DNA of 64,000 nucleotides from Nautilus pompilius. Taxonomy: Eukaryota; Mollusca; Cephalopoda; Nautilida; Nautilidae. The DNA lies in contig JACATO010001088.1 of NCBI GenBank assembly GCA_018389105.1, positions 62,001 through 126,000 on the forward strand, written 5' to 3'. Shown here piece by piece: positions 1 through 13,570 of the stretch (positions are counted from its first letter, which is position 1; each line of letters starts with the position of its first letter). The notes under the pieces were generated by a model that was not told the DNA's origin, made no database searches, and saw only the letters and a program-made list of their open reading frames with translations. The position numbers and the translations under genes are program-made.

Positions 1-924
1 CAATTAACCTGATGATGTGTAAAATCAATGTTCAGCTTCAAAGTTAAACCTGCTTAGTCTCTTCTGTACTTTTAAAGTTTTCTACATTATTTCATATTAC
101 AATTTATTATTTATTTTAATTATAATTATAAAAATTTAATACCAATCCTAAATCAGAAAAAGAAAAAAAATGTAAGCACCTAAGTAATAATACAATAAGC
201 ATAACAGAATATTCTCATCAACTCATTTACTCTTCTATAGTTTCCTAACACCCCTGACAGAAACCAAAACACAGTATAACATTAGTACTTCTGGCTCAAA
301 AGTTTGCATATATGTGCCATGCATGAACAAATTTTATCGTCTACATAAGTGTAGTGATCTCAAAAGAAATGCAGGCATTTCAGTGAACAAAAATAACTTC
401 AAACTTTCACCTTATTATTTCATAAATAAACACCTAGCCACACGTGTGACAATTTAACAACAACAAAAATTAACTTAAATGTGAACAGCTGTTTACTGCT
501 GAGAAAGTTTGTGCAATCATTGAAAATATTTTTTTCTGGTTCTGAAAATAGACAGTAAATATGATATTCCTACAGTAGATCAGTGGCACTGTACAGTACA
601 AGGTGCATAGTATTCAGTGTATTATGCAAAAACCATTATTTGAAGATTTTATTTGACACATAAATGCTATCCTAGAAAAAAGTAGTTAGAGAGAGAGAGA
701 GATAGTGTGCGTGCGTGTGTGTGGTGCGTGTTGTTGTGGTGTGTATGACTGTTTTATTATTAAAAAAAGGAAAATAAGTTTGGTATTTATGCATTCACTG
801 TAATTCAGGGCTTTTGGAATTTTTAACTATAGCACTACACAATCATAAAACATTGGGATATATATTATATTTATGAGATCAAAATTGACAAGGTACTGCA
901 ATGGTACAGATGAAAGCATAGCAA
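1..924. other. AT-rich DNA, no gene recognised
   Basis: Apart from the microsatellite at 684-745 I see no coding segment, splice-site pair with sense content, or transposon end here. Confidence 0.6.
684..745. repeat. (GA)n/(GT)n compound microsatellite
   Basis: GAGAGAGA passes into GTGCGTGCGTGTGTGTGG and an imperfect TGTTGTGG tail. Confidence 0.9.
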
Positions 925-1130
925 ATCTCTGGCATGGTTTCTTCTCACTCTTCCACACTAGCCAGCCACATGGGATTTCTTCCATAGCTAAAATGAAGCA
1001 ACAGGGTAACAAATCAACATCGTTCTATGCCATCCTCCCAGTGGGTAAGTTCTCTCTTTTTCGTACAACTAGTTTCAACAGCTAAATACCAGAGGAGTTC
1101 CAGTAGGGTCTTTCCAGAGTGTATACCAAC
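925..1130 (+). mobile_element. SINE family A copy
   Basis: The plus-strand body shares TTTCTTCTCACTCTTCC...CAGCCACATGGG and GAGTTCCAGTAGGGTCTTTCC with the other family A copies in the window. The middle is diverged and contains an extra insertion of about 60 bp. The tRNA-like head is not recognisable. Confidence 0.55.
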
Positions 1131-1893
1131 AAGGGGTCTTGGACTGAATATTGCCTGGCTTCAAGGCCCTTTTTGCGTGTTGGATAACCTATTTAGCCAG
1201 AGCTGACATTCTTCTGAATGATGTGCATACTTCCAAAAAAATGAAAAACCATTGTTGGGACTTGGAAATGAGTGCATAGCGAAATCACCGCTAAAAGCTG
1301 AACAATAATGAACAGGTCCTAACTTATTCACCCTACTACTCATTTGATTACAAATACCCTGACTGCTTGCTTCATTTTTTTTCTTCTTCTAATATATTAA
1401 TGCAGTGCATGTTGTGTATGAAGCAGTTATATGATACTTAGCTGTGTAAATAAACTGAAAGGAAACAATACAGTAGAATCCCACTAACATGATTGGCCAA
1501 TGCCAACAGAAACCACTCTCCTTTTTTTCTCTCTTTTCAATTTCAGCAATGTCATTTGTTATCCGCTCTAAGAGAAAAGTTAAAGATAATAAATGTCATC
1601 AAGAATGTTACAGACTACAGCAGCCCTAAGCCCAGTTGGGTAATTCACTCTATATGTTAGACGTGTATCATATTACTGCTGATTTAGGTTAATTATCTGG
1701 AAGGCATTAAAACTTGCACAACCCTCCCCAAAAATAAAAGAGACAGAGACATCAACACTGTTTTTAAAGCGATTCAGACAATTACTGTCAACGAGACGAA
1801 TGTTGCGCCTTTCCTCTCTCCCTTTAAGAGACTTTTGAGAGACATTTCATATTTACAAAACAGGAAAGATGCCATAATACACAACCAAAAAAC

Positions 1894-2295
1894 AACAAAA
1901 TTATTAATAAATGGATTAAACAACAAAAAAATACTTTAAAATTGCATACTGAATTAGATTTTATCCAAACAAGTGCCCTCTAGACACTGCTGTGCAGATG
2001 GTATTTTGTTACATTTGGAATCATACACAAAAATTTGACAGCAATTATAAAATAAATCAAATCTAGAGTTCTCAACACTAAACAAATGCTGCTGAACAAA
2101 ATTATTAATAAATGGATTAAACAACAAAAAAATACTTTAAAATTGCATACTGAATTAGATTTTATCCAAACAAGTGCCCTCTAGACACTGCTGTGCAGAT
2201 GGTATTTTGTTACATTTGGAATCATACACAAAAATTTGACAGCAATTATAAAATAAATCAAATCTAGAGTTCTCAACACTAAACAAATGCTGCTG
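1894..2295. repeat. Perfect 201-bp tandem duplication
   Basis: Bases 1894-2094 and 2095-2295 are the same 201-bp sequence side by side, with no difference I can find. The junction lies at AACAAAATTATT / CTGCTG. The unit has no coding content or transposon ends. Absence of divergence in such AT-rich DNA means a very recent duplication or an assembly artefact. Confidence 0.95.
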
Positions 2296-5200
2296 CTGAA
2301 ATCCTGTTTTCACTTGTCAAGCTACTAACACTAAGGAGCCTGCCTTCTACAAAGCCCCTCTGCTTAGTAGGTGGGCCAGAAGGGCACACCTATAACTGAA
2401 AGTAGAAAATGCATACCCCAACAAATGTGTACATTGTTTTACCTGGATTGTCTCTTCATGCTGTAGCCAAGATGTGCTTCAAAAGTGGAAGAGGAGGTTA
2501 TAGGTGGACACTGGTAACTCCAAAGAACCAGGTAACCCTTATAAGCAGAGTTTGCAGTAAACAACCCCAAAAGTAGGACAGGCTGAAAGGTCAGGATATA
2601 ATACTTCACACACTAGTCTTCCTAGATATGACCTCAAAACTGAAACTACTGAGCCAACTTCAAAGCTCAGACAAATCTGGGTAAAACTCTATTATGACAA
2701 TTCAAAGAAACTTCAAAAAAAAAAAAAAAGGACCCATAAAAGTTTCTAGCACAAAGGGACTTTTTTTTCTTTTTCCAAATTAACCAGGTCAGCATTAGCT
2801 ATAAGAGAACTCCATTAACCATCTACCCGTGCAATCCTATGCTTATGAGAGGATTTTCTCAATAATTATAATATAAATATTCTAGCTCTAATACTGTTGT
2901 TCAATTGTTTATCTTTTGTCTGAAACTTCCCAGTAATCTTCATCAGTGGACAAGGTGTATTTATAATACTTAAGAATGCACAACCTAAAGTGAAAGCAAA
3001 AAGGGTGTGTTTTTTTTTTGGAAATTAACTTAATGTGAGGATGGATGTAGGGTCCAGAAGATTGTCTTTTGTAATTAGTGGGTCAAGAAAGTAATATCAG
3101 GATAAAGAAAAGCAATGACACTGAGATCTTGGTCTATCCATCCTGTGTTACCTAGCAACATGAAAACACATCTTCAATAATTAAATTATTACATATTTAT
3201 TTTTAAAAGTTACAAAATGCTTATGCACAAAACAGTTAAAAGTTAAGAAGAGAATTTTACCACAAGAACACTACAAAAAAAAAAAAAAAAAAGGTAAAAA
3301 AAGCATTTCTTCAGAACCTTTTTCCTTTGGAAGTTATTTTATCAAAAAAAAAACTTAAATTGATGAACTCAGTACAATACAAGCATACTTAATAAAGCAA
3401 CAATATGGAATTATAGAGCTGTGGATAAGCTACAAGACAGTTTTCTGACTTACTAAAAAACAAAATAAATGCAATTAAAAACAATTTTTAAATTTGTCTA
3501 AAGAAAGAAAGAAAGAACTCACATTTTAAACAAAAATTATATAGCATAACTATCCAAGTTCTGCAAAATCAAGTGGAATAACTCATCCCAAACTTCCTTT
3601 GTTTTAGACATCAAAACTTGGGTTAATAAATTAAGTATTATTAAAGAAAGTTTAAACAACATAAATTAGCAATGAAAGTAAGAGAATAAAGTTTAGATTT
3701 TAAAATAATAAACTGAAACAGCAACAAACAAATGGCAATTAACAGGAGCATAAGGATTCACTATCCCAAAATTTTGTAGTCACTGTTCAAACAAAATAGA
3801 ATTATAGTTCAGAAAGTATTTATGAAAGTTGTCAATGCTGATAGTAATTAATTATGTTCAATGTATACACTTCCTACAAATATCAGCCTAAACCAGTCAC
3901 AAAGTAAGAGCTGTTGCCAGGCAAAAATTGCTTAAATAACATATCCATGAACATGCACTTAAATCTAAAGGTTAACCAGACTGGCTTGATCTAATGCTAG
4001 CTAACACATGCTGTTGGTAATCACACATTGGTACCAAGGGAAAGGAGCTGCTTGCTCTAGCAGAAGGGAGAGACAGATGTGCTGTCCCATCTGTCACCAT
4101 AAGGCATTAGAGGGTGATCTGAGGTGCAGCCTGACTGACTAAACACCTTCTCAGGACAAATATCTAGCAGCAACAGGTTACACCAAAAGGGGAGCATTCA
4201 AAGAACTTTATGTAAGTGTGGGAGGGAGTCCTTGTATAGGAGTTGACCAGACCAGCATCTCTTTTACAAAAATGCTAAAAGAAAAGCCAACAGGTACACC
4301 AGCTGTCAAATCAGCTTTAGAATAAACATTAGTTTAGAAAGTGACTTGCATAAAAAAATCTAAGTGAAAAAATGGGCATGGGTCGAATCATAAATGTGAC
4401 AGCCATCTTTAAATTTCCAAACTCCAGTTTAAAAAAAAAAAAGGAAACAATTTTTTCAACTTAACTAGTGGACATAATAATTTAAAAGTGTGAAATAGGA
4501 AATAAGTTTCTGTTCCTATCTATAATTAATTAAGAAATCAATACAGAAGCCATAACCACTGCTCTAATCGCAACTGTAGTGTCCAGAAACTGTACAAGAA
4601 ATCCAAGCCAGATTTTCTACAGAAATGCTTTGGCAAAGTTTGTCGGCTTTTGTGGCATTGCATTATGGGAATGCTTTCTCATTACTGGTAGGTATAACCT
4701 GATGTTAAATTCCATACACTACAGCTTTAATCAGCTTTGCTCCATCCACTATCAGAAATCTGTAAAAATATCACCAGTATTTCTTTCTTACACAATTTCT
4801 CAACATCATCATTTCAAGTTCAGACTGTTAACCATTAAATAATGACCGATTTCCACTAAAAATTTTAAACAAACAACTTGATGTGATTAGGGTTGTAGAG
4901 AATGACATGAATTTATCATCTTTTCTGTTTATGCAGCAGCTGTTTGATATTCATATACAGATGGAATGGAAAAAAAATGGGAGTGTTCATTATTTTGGAA
5001 AGGGATTATTTTTTTCCTCTTTTCTGATACTGCAAGGTATTGCATTTATTGATTACATCCATGTGTAGCTGCTCAAACAAGCTGCTTTAAGGAAATTGTC
5101 AAACTGACTTTTTACTTGCTTATAGCAAAGTAAAGAAAACGTGACTTGGTGACTGACCCCTGTGTCCCACATAAACGTTCTAAAGCAAACTCTGGCCTTT

Positions 5201-8200
5201 GCCAGGTAAACGCATTAGTTCACCTTCAGTTTTCAAATTCCTCTGTCAGCAAGTGTACTGTCAGTATGCACTGGGCCTACTGATTCAGTGACATTTTTAA
5301 AATACCCAATGTTTTTACTTTCCTAAGGAGCCTCTTAACTGTCATTTTAAAGTTTGAATCTCTTAAGTCTATATCCCTTTACCACAGATGTCCAGTTAGA
5401 TTATATTTATATATATATATATGGGTAGCAGGAGTTACTCTGTAATCTCACAAGAATTTACCCTCTACTAGGAAAAGAATAAGGTCAGTGAAAAAGCAAA
5501 AACAGAAAATCTCTCTTTAAGACTTGTGCTCCCAGGTGCATTAATCAAAACTAGTATCCTAAGCAACTTTATAGGATGATTAATTAGAGAGAAAGAAAAT
5601 ATCAATAGTAATAATAAAAAAATGCTATTCAAACCTGCTAATGAAAAATGTGATTAGTCTGGATTTAATCTCTGAGTGCAGAGAATTAGGCTGATAATCC
5701 ATTACCGTGTCAAATCAATACATAATTATTAACGATTAAGCTTTTGTGATAGTAGAATGTAAAACCTACAAAGAATAACCAGCAATGTTGAAATTCAAAA
5801 CTAAAAAAAAATAATAGAAAAATAATAGAAAAATGGTCAAATCAATTTGCACAAAGTATAATAAAACTTAATTATAGGTATTACACCTGATCTTCATCAA
5901 AGGGAACAGTTTCTAGTTTTTAATCAGTTTCTTTTATTTCTAGCACATTGTTAAGTCCTCATTCATTGTTTTTGTGTGCAGCTTTCATATAGTCTTGGTT
6001 CTTATTTCTGCTAAAGATCTGACTCATGCATCATCTAGATCCAAGCACAAACACTGGCAAAATGATTTTGCAGAAACGGTACCATAATGTTTACACCTCC
6101 GCATAAGTCCAAACTAGTAGAACAATAGACTGAAATTAGTAGCCCAGGTAACCAAACTAGGTAGTTCAGTCTGCGTCATCTTCCCATCCCCAAACTACCT
6201 TCTATTGATTTTTAAGAAAGATACAACAGAGATTACATTTGTTTAGCTGTCTATCCTCTGAGGAGAAAAACCACTATTGGCACCCACCCATAATGAGGAC
6301 CTTTCCTAATCATCAGTGGGTTAGCCTCTTGAATTTACAAAACCTCTGAACAAGTTCCCCCTTTCTCAGACATCTACATCTACATCTCAGCTACAGCACT
6401 GCAAAATCAAAAATGATTGCAAACAGGGTTTAAAACAAACAAACCATGCCTGTTCTTACCTCTCAAGCTCAGTAGCCATGACTCACACTAATATGGGCTA
6501 TGTGTATTTCATGTTCTCTTTTGCTGGAGTCTGCTATTTATAGCTCATCCATGTGTCAAGCTAGGGTGGTTGAAATTATACACAGCGGGCAGATAACTCA
6601 TACTAATCAAGTTACTCCCCATACCACACAACTTGAGAGAGAGAACTGCAATAGTCTCAGAATCCTTTGCAGTTTTATAGCATATATACAATAATTAAAC
6701 TAATTGAGTTTTAAATGCCAGCATAGAATTCAAAATATTTTTCTTAAATATGGTAGAACTTATTATAACAGACTCCTTCAAACCTATAGCTTTGAAAATC
6801 ATCTCACCTTTCCAAACTTCTACAATCAACTCTGAATTTTCCATGAAACAAGCATATAGAAAAGTATTTTTTTCCTGACATTTATCATAGATCTCTTTTT
6901 TCTTTTTTGATAAATTTTGGGAGCTTGATTTTTATCAGAAGCTCAAGATGAAAGAGATGGATCATTACTGATTATCAGTTTCACAGTGGAACATGTAAGT
7001 CACTGCTTTCTTGGCATTAAAGCTCTTTAATATCACATCCCATTCACTGTAACAACAACCAGGCTTAAAATCTTTGATCAGGTAATTCCTTTTAGCATCT
7101 TACATGTTGCTTGTTTGCTTAATGTTCCCCCCAACATTTCAGAGTATTACAATCCTTCCAAGAGACAGTGATTCTACATTAGAAATTACATCGCCATAGA
7201 GGTTATAACTGCAATTCAGTTTAGTTGGTCAGACCAGTTACCAAAGTGCAGGTAACCACTCCTGAAAAGGGAATACTCAGAACTATCCTTACTGCAACCT
7301 AACTAAACGGAAGTCACATGCATAACTAATATTCCATAAGTTCTCTGCTGTTTGCTAACACTACTTCAGTTATATAAAGAAGCCATTTCCAAAATAAAAA
7401 TTAAAACCTATAAATCATGAAACACCATCATATAATCAAGTCAGGGTTATCATTTTAAATAAACGCTAAAGCTAAGAAGAAAAAAAAAAGAGAAAGAATA
7501 AAACAAGAAATTAGTTAATGTACGTACAAAACAGATAAATAGCTAAAACAACTGCAGTGACAGGTTATTTAGTTTTAACAGTGGCGAGAGATTTAAACTG
7601 AAAGCAAAAGATGTTTTCCTTAAATCTTTGTCCATGAGATAATACATACATTTTGATGTGATAACAGAAATTTTAAATGCATAATTTGGAAAGCTGTCTA
7701 TGAAATATCTGATGCTGTTCTTTCCTGTTCAAAATTAGTTTAATATTTTTTTTAAAGTTAAGCAGTTTTCTGTTTTTTAAAAGTCATTGATTCTGATCAA
7801 TTTTGACAAGCAGCATGAAACATTTGGTACATTATTTATGTTTCTTTTTTTTAATTACTAAAACAGTTTACTTACTATAGATTTCAGGAGGAACTAACTT
7901 TAATTTCTTGAATTTCTTAAATACAAACTATATTACTAACAAACAATTTATGTAAAACTTTAGTATGGTTGAAATAATTTCATCATACAATATACTACCA
8001 TAGTCATTGCTGTGACAAACTGATAAAGCAACCAAGTTTAGTTATTGTAAGGTGATTATACATGAATATTTCTTGCAATGCATCCCAGGCCTGATGGGTC
8101 CAAACATCATAAAGACCCTTATGTAATTTATTTTCATTACAACACAGTTTCCCAAGGCTTCTTGCATGCAATACTGATATTTGTAAAACTGCATCTTTTT

Positions 8201-9497
8201 AATCAGCCTGTCAACATCATTAGATCCACAAAATTCTTTTAATTTGACCATTTTCGAAATCATCTGTTTAATTATATATCTAATTCTACAAGGAAAATAA
8301 AAACTCTGGTGGGTAAATTATCACCAGCCATTCAAGTTTTCTTCCACATCAAAAAATGAAGAGTTCTTGTAGGATTTTCTGGGTATACATGCAGAGGTTC
8401 GGAGAATAACTTGACTGGCTTGCACCTTGACCAGCTCAAGAGCCCCAACTGTAGCTAGGTAACTTGTTTGGTCACAAAAGCAGATATTCCACATCTTCTG
8501 CCTTCTAGCTCACTGCTGTAAGACTCATTGGGCCCCAAGTCAGGAAAGGGTTCTCCAAGCAGGTTATCGGTTTATCAGAGAAAAATTAAATTAAAATTGT
8601 TCACTTATCTGTTAACATAACATAACTGGTCTGTTAGAGAAAAAGGAAACACTGCTCACTTACCATAGAAACCAATCTATCCAACAGGAAAGAAAAAGGC
8701 AGTTAATACCATCCCCATATCAGGGTGAAAGATGCAAAAAACAGATTAAAAAAGCTGTAACATGTAAGGAAAGACTTAATTTAAATGATGGCACAGTAAG
8801 CTGTGCTTTTTACTTTCCTCTAAATCTTAGTTATATCTACAAGTGCTTTTTAAAAAAATTAACGGTCAATCACAGAATTATTGTGAAAGCAAAATTTTAG
8901 AGAAAAAAACAACAAACAGCTGCTACGATGTACATGACACCTTATCTCTCTTGTCATTGATATAACTAATTGTAAATGTTTCTTAATAAAAAAAACAAAT
9001 TAAGTGACAAATAAATTCATTGATAAGAGAAGGCTGCTATAATGCATGTATTCATTTTTTTTTTCCATATGCATTCTATTCTGAAAGTTTCTTGATGAAA
9101 TCACTGATTCAAACCCTACCAAATACATTTTTTGTTTGCAGGAAGCCATTATGACTTTCACAAAGACATCAAAGGGAGAGAACTACCTGCATTAAAAGAA
9201 AAAATAAATTATTTATACATATAGTCTTCCTTGGTTACTGACAAAATCAAATTTACTAGATCTATTTTATTATTTCAATTTTCATTCAATAAATTATTTA
9301 CGAAATCTGTTATTTAGAAATTATGAAATTAAAAAAGCTTTGCATTGAGACGGTTCAAGGGAATAACCTTTGTTTTGAATAACTTGCAGAGATAAAGACA
9401 AAAAAAACAACAACAACAAATAATAAGTACAACAACTGAACTAAATTAAGACTAGAATTTAACTAATTTTTTTGTGAATATAAAAGCAAATACCCAC
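2296..9497. other. Region 3' of the last identified LIM-gene exon
   Basis: About 7 kb of AT-rich DNA with only one SINE (8290-8580). If the LIM gene ends soon after exon 4, part of this is its 3' UTR; otherwise it is intron and further exons lie here or beyond the left edge. Two minus-strand sites deserve mention: an acceptor at about 9186 (TTTTCTTTTAATGCAG) followed by a quick stop, and a possible 13-nt microexon near 8661-8673 (acceptor TTGGATAG, donor ATG|GTAAGT). I found no RA, SARAH or second LIM domain. Confidence 0.4.
8290..8580 (+). mobile_element. SINE family A copy
   Basis: Plus orientation, with CTTCCACATCAAAAAATGAAGAGTTCTTGTAGGATTTTCTGGG. Its 3' part (GCAGAGGTTCGG, then CAAGAGCCCC and CTTCTAGCTCACT) matches the copy at 54.5 kb most closely, so these two form a subfamily. 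Confidence 0.6.
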
Positions 9498-9569
9498 CCA
9501 TAATTATTGGTTCTAGACTGGAGAGGCAACATATCTAACTCTGTCTTCATCGTCAAAAATAAATCTGAC
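9498..9569 (-). CDS. Probable exon 4 of the LIM-domain gene
   Basis: Below exon 3 on the minus strand, a pyrimidine-rich acceptor (TTATTATTTGTTTTAG at 9570-9571) is followed by a stretch that stays open in exactly the phase exon 3 needs: its first G completes the codon CA|G (Gln). It reads SDLFLTMKTELDMLPLQS and then RTNNY. The frame shifted by one base meets a stop within this stretch. The donor is ambiguous: GTGGGT after 9498, or GTATTT after 9494. The predicted peptide is hydrophilic and may be helical, and no domain is recognisable. Intron 3 would be about 1.3 kb. The evidence is splice-site quality plus phase only, so this is a moderate call, and the next exon and stop codon are unidentified. 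A possible continuation from an acceptor near 9186 would meet a stop after a few codons. Confidence 0.45.
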
Positions 9570-10849
9570 CTAAAACAAATAATAAACGGAAAGAAAACTA
9601 GAAATGACTCCAGGTCACAAATTTATCATAGCAATGAGCTAGAAGGGGAAGATGTGGAGTAGCAGTTCTGTTGATCAAGCAAGTTATTGCCACTACAAGT
9701 ACAGTACCCAGAACTAAAAGCTTTAACACTAGTATCTGATTAATGAAATATGAAAATAAATCTAATTTTGTTAGTGTGAACTGCTGGTATAGCCAGACAT
9801 TAAGTCAGCAAGAAAATGTATTTTTTTTTCTTTCCTGAATGACACAAAGAATACCATAATTATAAAAAGCAGACAAATATAACTAATTAAGAGTTAGGCT
9901 TTCTAATGAACACCTAGCAGTGTCTGACAAATCACTCCCTCTAATTTCTGTTAACCCTCAAAAGAAAAGGCCATTTAGCCTGACTAATGTACTGGTATCC
10001 CAGAGTTCATAGTAAGGCTATTATATTAGAAGACTAACTTATGGTACCCTGACATTATGAGATAGCAAACAATAAACTTTACAGAGCTAATTTCCCAGTA
10101 ATGATCAGATTGACTGTTGAAACTAGTGCAAAACAATGAATTTTCAAAATAAATTGCTTTGCATTTCTTTTTTATTCACTAATTTTTTGTGCATAGTATA
10201 CATAAAAGCACTTCCCTTAATTTATGATGTAGCAATTTAATTTTGTATTTAAAAATTAATAAAAGTATTTTTATGAGAAAAATTTTAATATTTCAAACTC
10301 TATAAATAAAGCACAACTAATCTAGATTGTGTAATAAATACATTTTAATGTTTTGTTTCTGATTTTGTTAAAATTATTTCTTAAATTTAATAAGTGCTAC
10401 TACTACTAATCTATTAAAGACAATAGAAAATAAAAATTCAAATATCATGAATTCAAAACAGATGTATAAATATTATGAATTACTGATAATACAATTCCTA
10501 TTTCTCAGATGTGATATATTATTAATAATAAACACAAAACAAATAGAAAGTAACAACAATATTATTTAAAAATCTCATTTTATGTAATAATCCTTGCTTT
10601 TTATGAAAAAGGGTTTTTTAAATAATAAAAACAGAGTAAAAAAACTGTAAAAGGGAACTTGAAACACAAAACCTAAAATGATTTAAAATCATAATTGCTA
10701 ATAAAAAGAGCAGAATAAAATACAAATTAAAATAAAGCCATTATAAACTATAATTTTTACTGTTTATTTAATCTGAAAAGTTAGCAGAAACTTTAAAAAA
10801 ACCCCACATTATTTAGAATACAATAAAAATGTTTCAATAAAAAACTTAC

Positions 10850-11007
10850 TGTTCCAATCTAGGTCCATTAGAAAATTCATCTTGTTTCAATGGGACGCAC
10901 TGGCTACGGCGATAGTTGGCCTGAGAAAACACGTTCGATCCATACCCTACCATCTGTGGTCCAAATAGAGCCTGGTAACACGGATTACAGTAAGGGATTC
11001 CTTTATG
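10850..11007 (-). CDS. LIM-domain protein, exon 3 (last zinc ligands and C-terminal extension)
   Basis: This 158-nt exon has an acceptor (ccttttCAG at 11008-11010) and a donor (ACA|GTAAGT, GT at 10848-10849). It enters in phase 0 and leaves with two bases of a codon. It encodes HKGIPYCNPCYQALFGPQ and about 35 further residues. Cys52-x2-Cys55 completes the LIM finger, and YQALFGP is the typical end of a CRIP-like LIM domain. The tail that follows (GYGSNVFSQANYRRSQ, then VPLKQDEFSNGPRLEQ) has no motif I recognise and continues into another exon. CRIP proteins usually have a Gly-rich stretch after FGPKG, which is absent. A LIM domain right at the N-terminus followed by other sequence also fits invertebrate RASSF proteins (LIM, then RA and SARAH domains). 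I could not find RA or SARAH exons to the left, so the exact family is open. Confidence 0.93.
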
Positions 11008-11479
11008 CTGAAAAGGAAAAAAAAGGCTGGCTGAGTTTTGTTATAGGTTAGTCCAAATGCAACAAAGATTGGACGTACATTATTTTCATCTAACCGGGTA
11101 AGTTCAAGCGGCAGTAAATGCAAGGATAATCATGTTGGCATCAAGAGCAAAATTAATTCAGATTTTTTCAAATAGATGAGAGTAACTAGTCAGGTGTGAA
11201 AATGATTAACCCATTATGATAACTTTCTCTCCTGTGACAGGTATTGCCTTATTTGGAAAACTATGCTTCGTTAGACAATTTATTTCTTGATTAATAGAAG
11301 ACAATGAGATACTGACAAGCCTCCATTCATTGGAGATACCAAGAGTCATTCCATAGATCACTTTAATTCATGAGTTGCTACAGATATTTATATCCTTTAC
11401 TAGATTTGCAGGAAAACAGAATTTATTTATTATTCATTTGCCTTAGTTTAGCTATCTGGGTTATTTAAAAACCTTGGAG

Positions 11480-11880
11480 ATTAACTTAGATCTAAGAAGG
11501 TTGTGCTTTTTTGCCCCCTATCTGCCAATGTGGACTTCGTGGGTTAGGATCAAACCAATCCAAGTACAGGCAATCTCCATGGCCAGGTCTTTAGATGAAA
11601 TTTTAAGTCATCTGCATTGATGTCATACCCTTCCCTGGTTACCAGATCGTGGATGCATAGCTCGGCTACTATAGATCATGTGCTTACCTACTAAGTAGAT
11701 GGCCTTCCCCTGCTGAGAAGTGGTTGCGCAATGAATGAAAGTCTCTACTGGAACTCTTCATTTTTAGATGTGGGGGGGAAAAAACCCATATAGCTTATAG
11801 CTGGTGGGTGAAGAAGAAACTGTGCTGGGAAACTACACCAAACCAAGTCACTGCATCCAATCCAGAATTTTAAGTACAAA
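11480..11880 (-). mobile_element. SINE family A copy
   Basis: Minus orientation. On the plus strand it shows GGAACTCTTCATTTTTAGATGTGGGGGG and GGTGGGTGAAGAAGAAACTG. The left 250 bp (11480-11740) is a longer 3' body not seen in most copies, and may be a separate element. Confidence 0.55.
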
Positions 11881-12595
11881 TAAAAAGATAATGAGGTTTG
11901 TTGATATATCTACTGGTGTTTTTATGCAGTTAAACTAGAAGTTGGCTTTCATCATCGTAGTTCCTTCCTGTACTAAATGTGCTTTTGAGGACTACGAGAA
12001 ACATCAGACACTGCCATAAATAAGAAAATATTATGCTAAGCAAAAAAGCAACAGTTAGAATAGCTACTTGGTTACTACAGTAACAATGAATGGAAAGTGT
12101 GTAAACATTAAGATAAACATTGAAGCTTGACAATAAATCACTGACCTCAATCACTAACAAGTGGATAATGGCAGCTACAGATTATCTATAGATGTACCAA
12201 GAACTCAGGTCATGCAGGTTTTTAAGATATGGCCATACATCAGATCAAAAGCATTTTGGAAAAAGCAATTAAATAACTTATTTTTTTAAAATTTCAAATA
12301 AATAGTAAGCTATTGCAAAATTTGGTTTGTTTAAGTACATGAGAAAGGACATTTTAAAATATACTGTATGTATCAGTAACCATTTGAATAAGATTGTTAA
12401 AAGAATGATAACGAATAAATAACAACAAAAAATCTTAAATGCACAATAGTTACAATCTCTGATTTTGTCATTTGTTACTAAGAACAACATTAGAAGAGTA
12501 ACTGTTTCATATACTGCACTGACCATTGAGAAATAGTGAAGTTACGACTGAGCTTCTTCACTACAAGTACAACTAGCCGGTAGATTCTTTAGCTT

Positions 12596-12690
12596 TCTGT
12601 ATATCACCTGGAGTGCATTTGCACCCAACTACCCTTCAAATCTGTTTTACTCAGCACACACGGTATCTCCATCATTAATATAACCTTTTG
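12596..12690. repeat. Dispersed repeat shared with 61.83 kb
   Basis: The stretch GAGTGCATTTGCACCC...TTCAAATCTGTTTTACTCAGCA resembles GGGTGCATTTGCGCCC...TTCAAATCTGTATCACTCACTCAGCA at about 61836-61885, in the same orientation. Identity extends only about 70 bp. It is probably a fragment of an interspersed repeat that I cannot name. Confidence 0.5.
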
Positions 12691-13369
12691 TAAGGACAGA
12701 TACACGTGTTTGGCATCACCAGTGTGTTGAATAAATATACAGCCAATTCAACACAAATGCTAAGTAGAGTTGCTTAGGAACCTCAAGTGGTCTAAATAAG
12801 GTAAAAACTAATGTGGCATATAGAGGGTTAAGGTTTCACTATTAGACTACCATTTTATAGAAATAAAAACAAACTAAATAAAATTAAAATAAAGCCATAA
12901 AGAACACTGTTAGTTATATTGAAGAGCTTCAAAAGCCAGAATTTCTAACCATCTGTTTTTTTCCATGGGACAACTAATTTGTAGACCACATCTCCAATTG
13001 TATTTCAGGTAACTCTGTTGGAAACTAAATCAATAATAACTGATCAATTTAGATGACAATCATAGAGCTTCCATAATAAACATTCCAAACACTGCTTCAT
13101 CTACTCTTGGTACACGAAGGTAGATCTGTTATTTTTTTCATATTGGTGATTTTAAAATTTTACATATTTTAATGAATCACAAGAACAAAACAGAAAAATA
13201 TAGAGCCTACAAGATAATTAACACATTCAGGTAAATTTGCACTCTCAATGTAAATTAAATCCTAACTTTAGGTTATTTATGAATCTTTCGTATGATGCAA
13301 CTTTGCTCTACCACAGTTTATGTCTGGTAATATTGTTTTTGTGCCATACACCAGTGTCTAGGAGGAAAA

Positions 13370-13570
13370 CAACTCTGGGAAAGGAGTGTAGTGCCACGGT
13401 TTTCCGCTATAGCCCATCCAACTTTGCCAGGGAAAGCCCTACTAGAGATGTGGGAGGAAACTAAAGTGCCTGTATAAAAGTCATGTGGCCAGCTGGTGAA
13501 GAAGAGTAAAAAGAAACCATGTTAGGAAGGTATGCCAAACTGAGCTAGAACTCACGCCCTCAGGTAATGT
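13370..13570 (-). mobile_element. SINE family A copy
   Basis: Minus orientation. The plus strand carries GGAGTGTAGTGCCACGG, CAACTTTGCCAGGGAAAGCC, GATGTGGGAGGAAAC and CAGCTGGTGAAGAAGAGTAA, in the same order as the copy at 49.3 kb. Confidence 0.65.
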
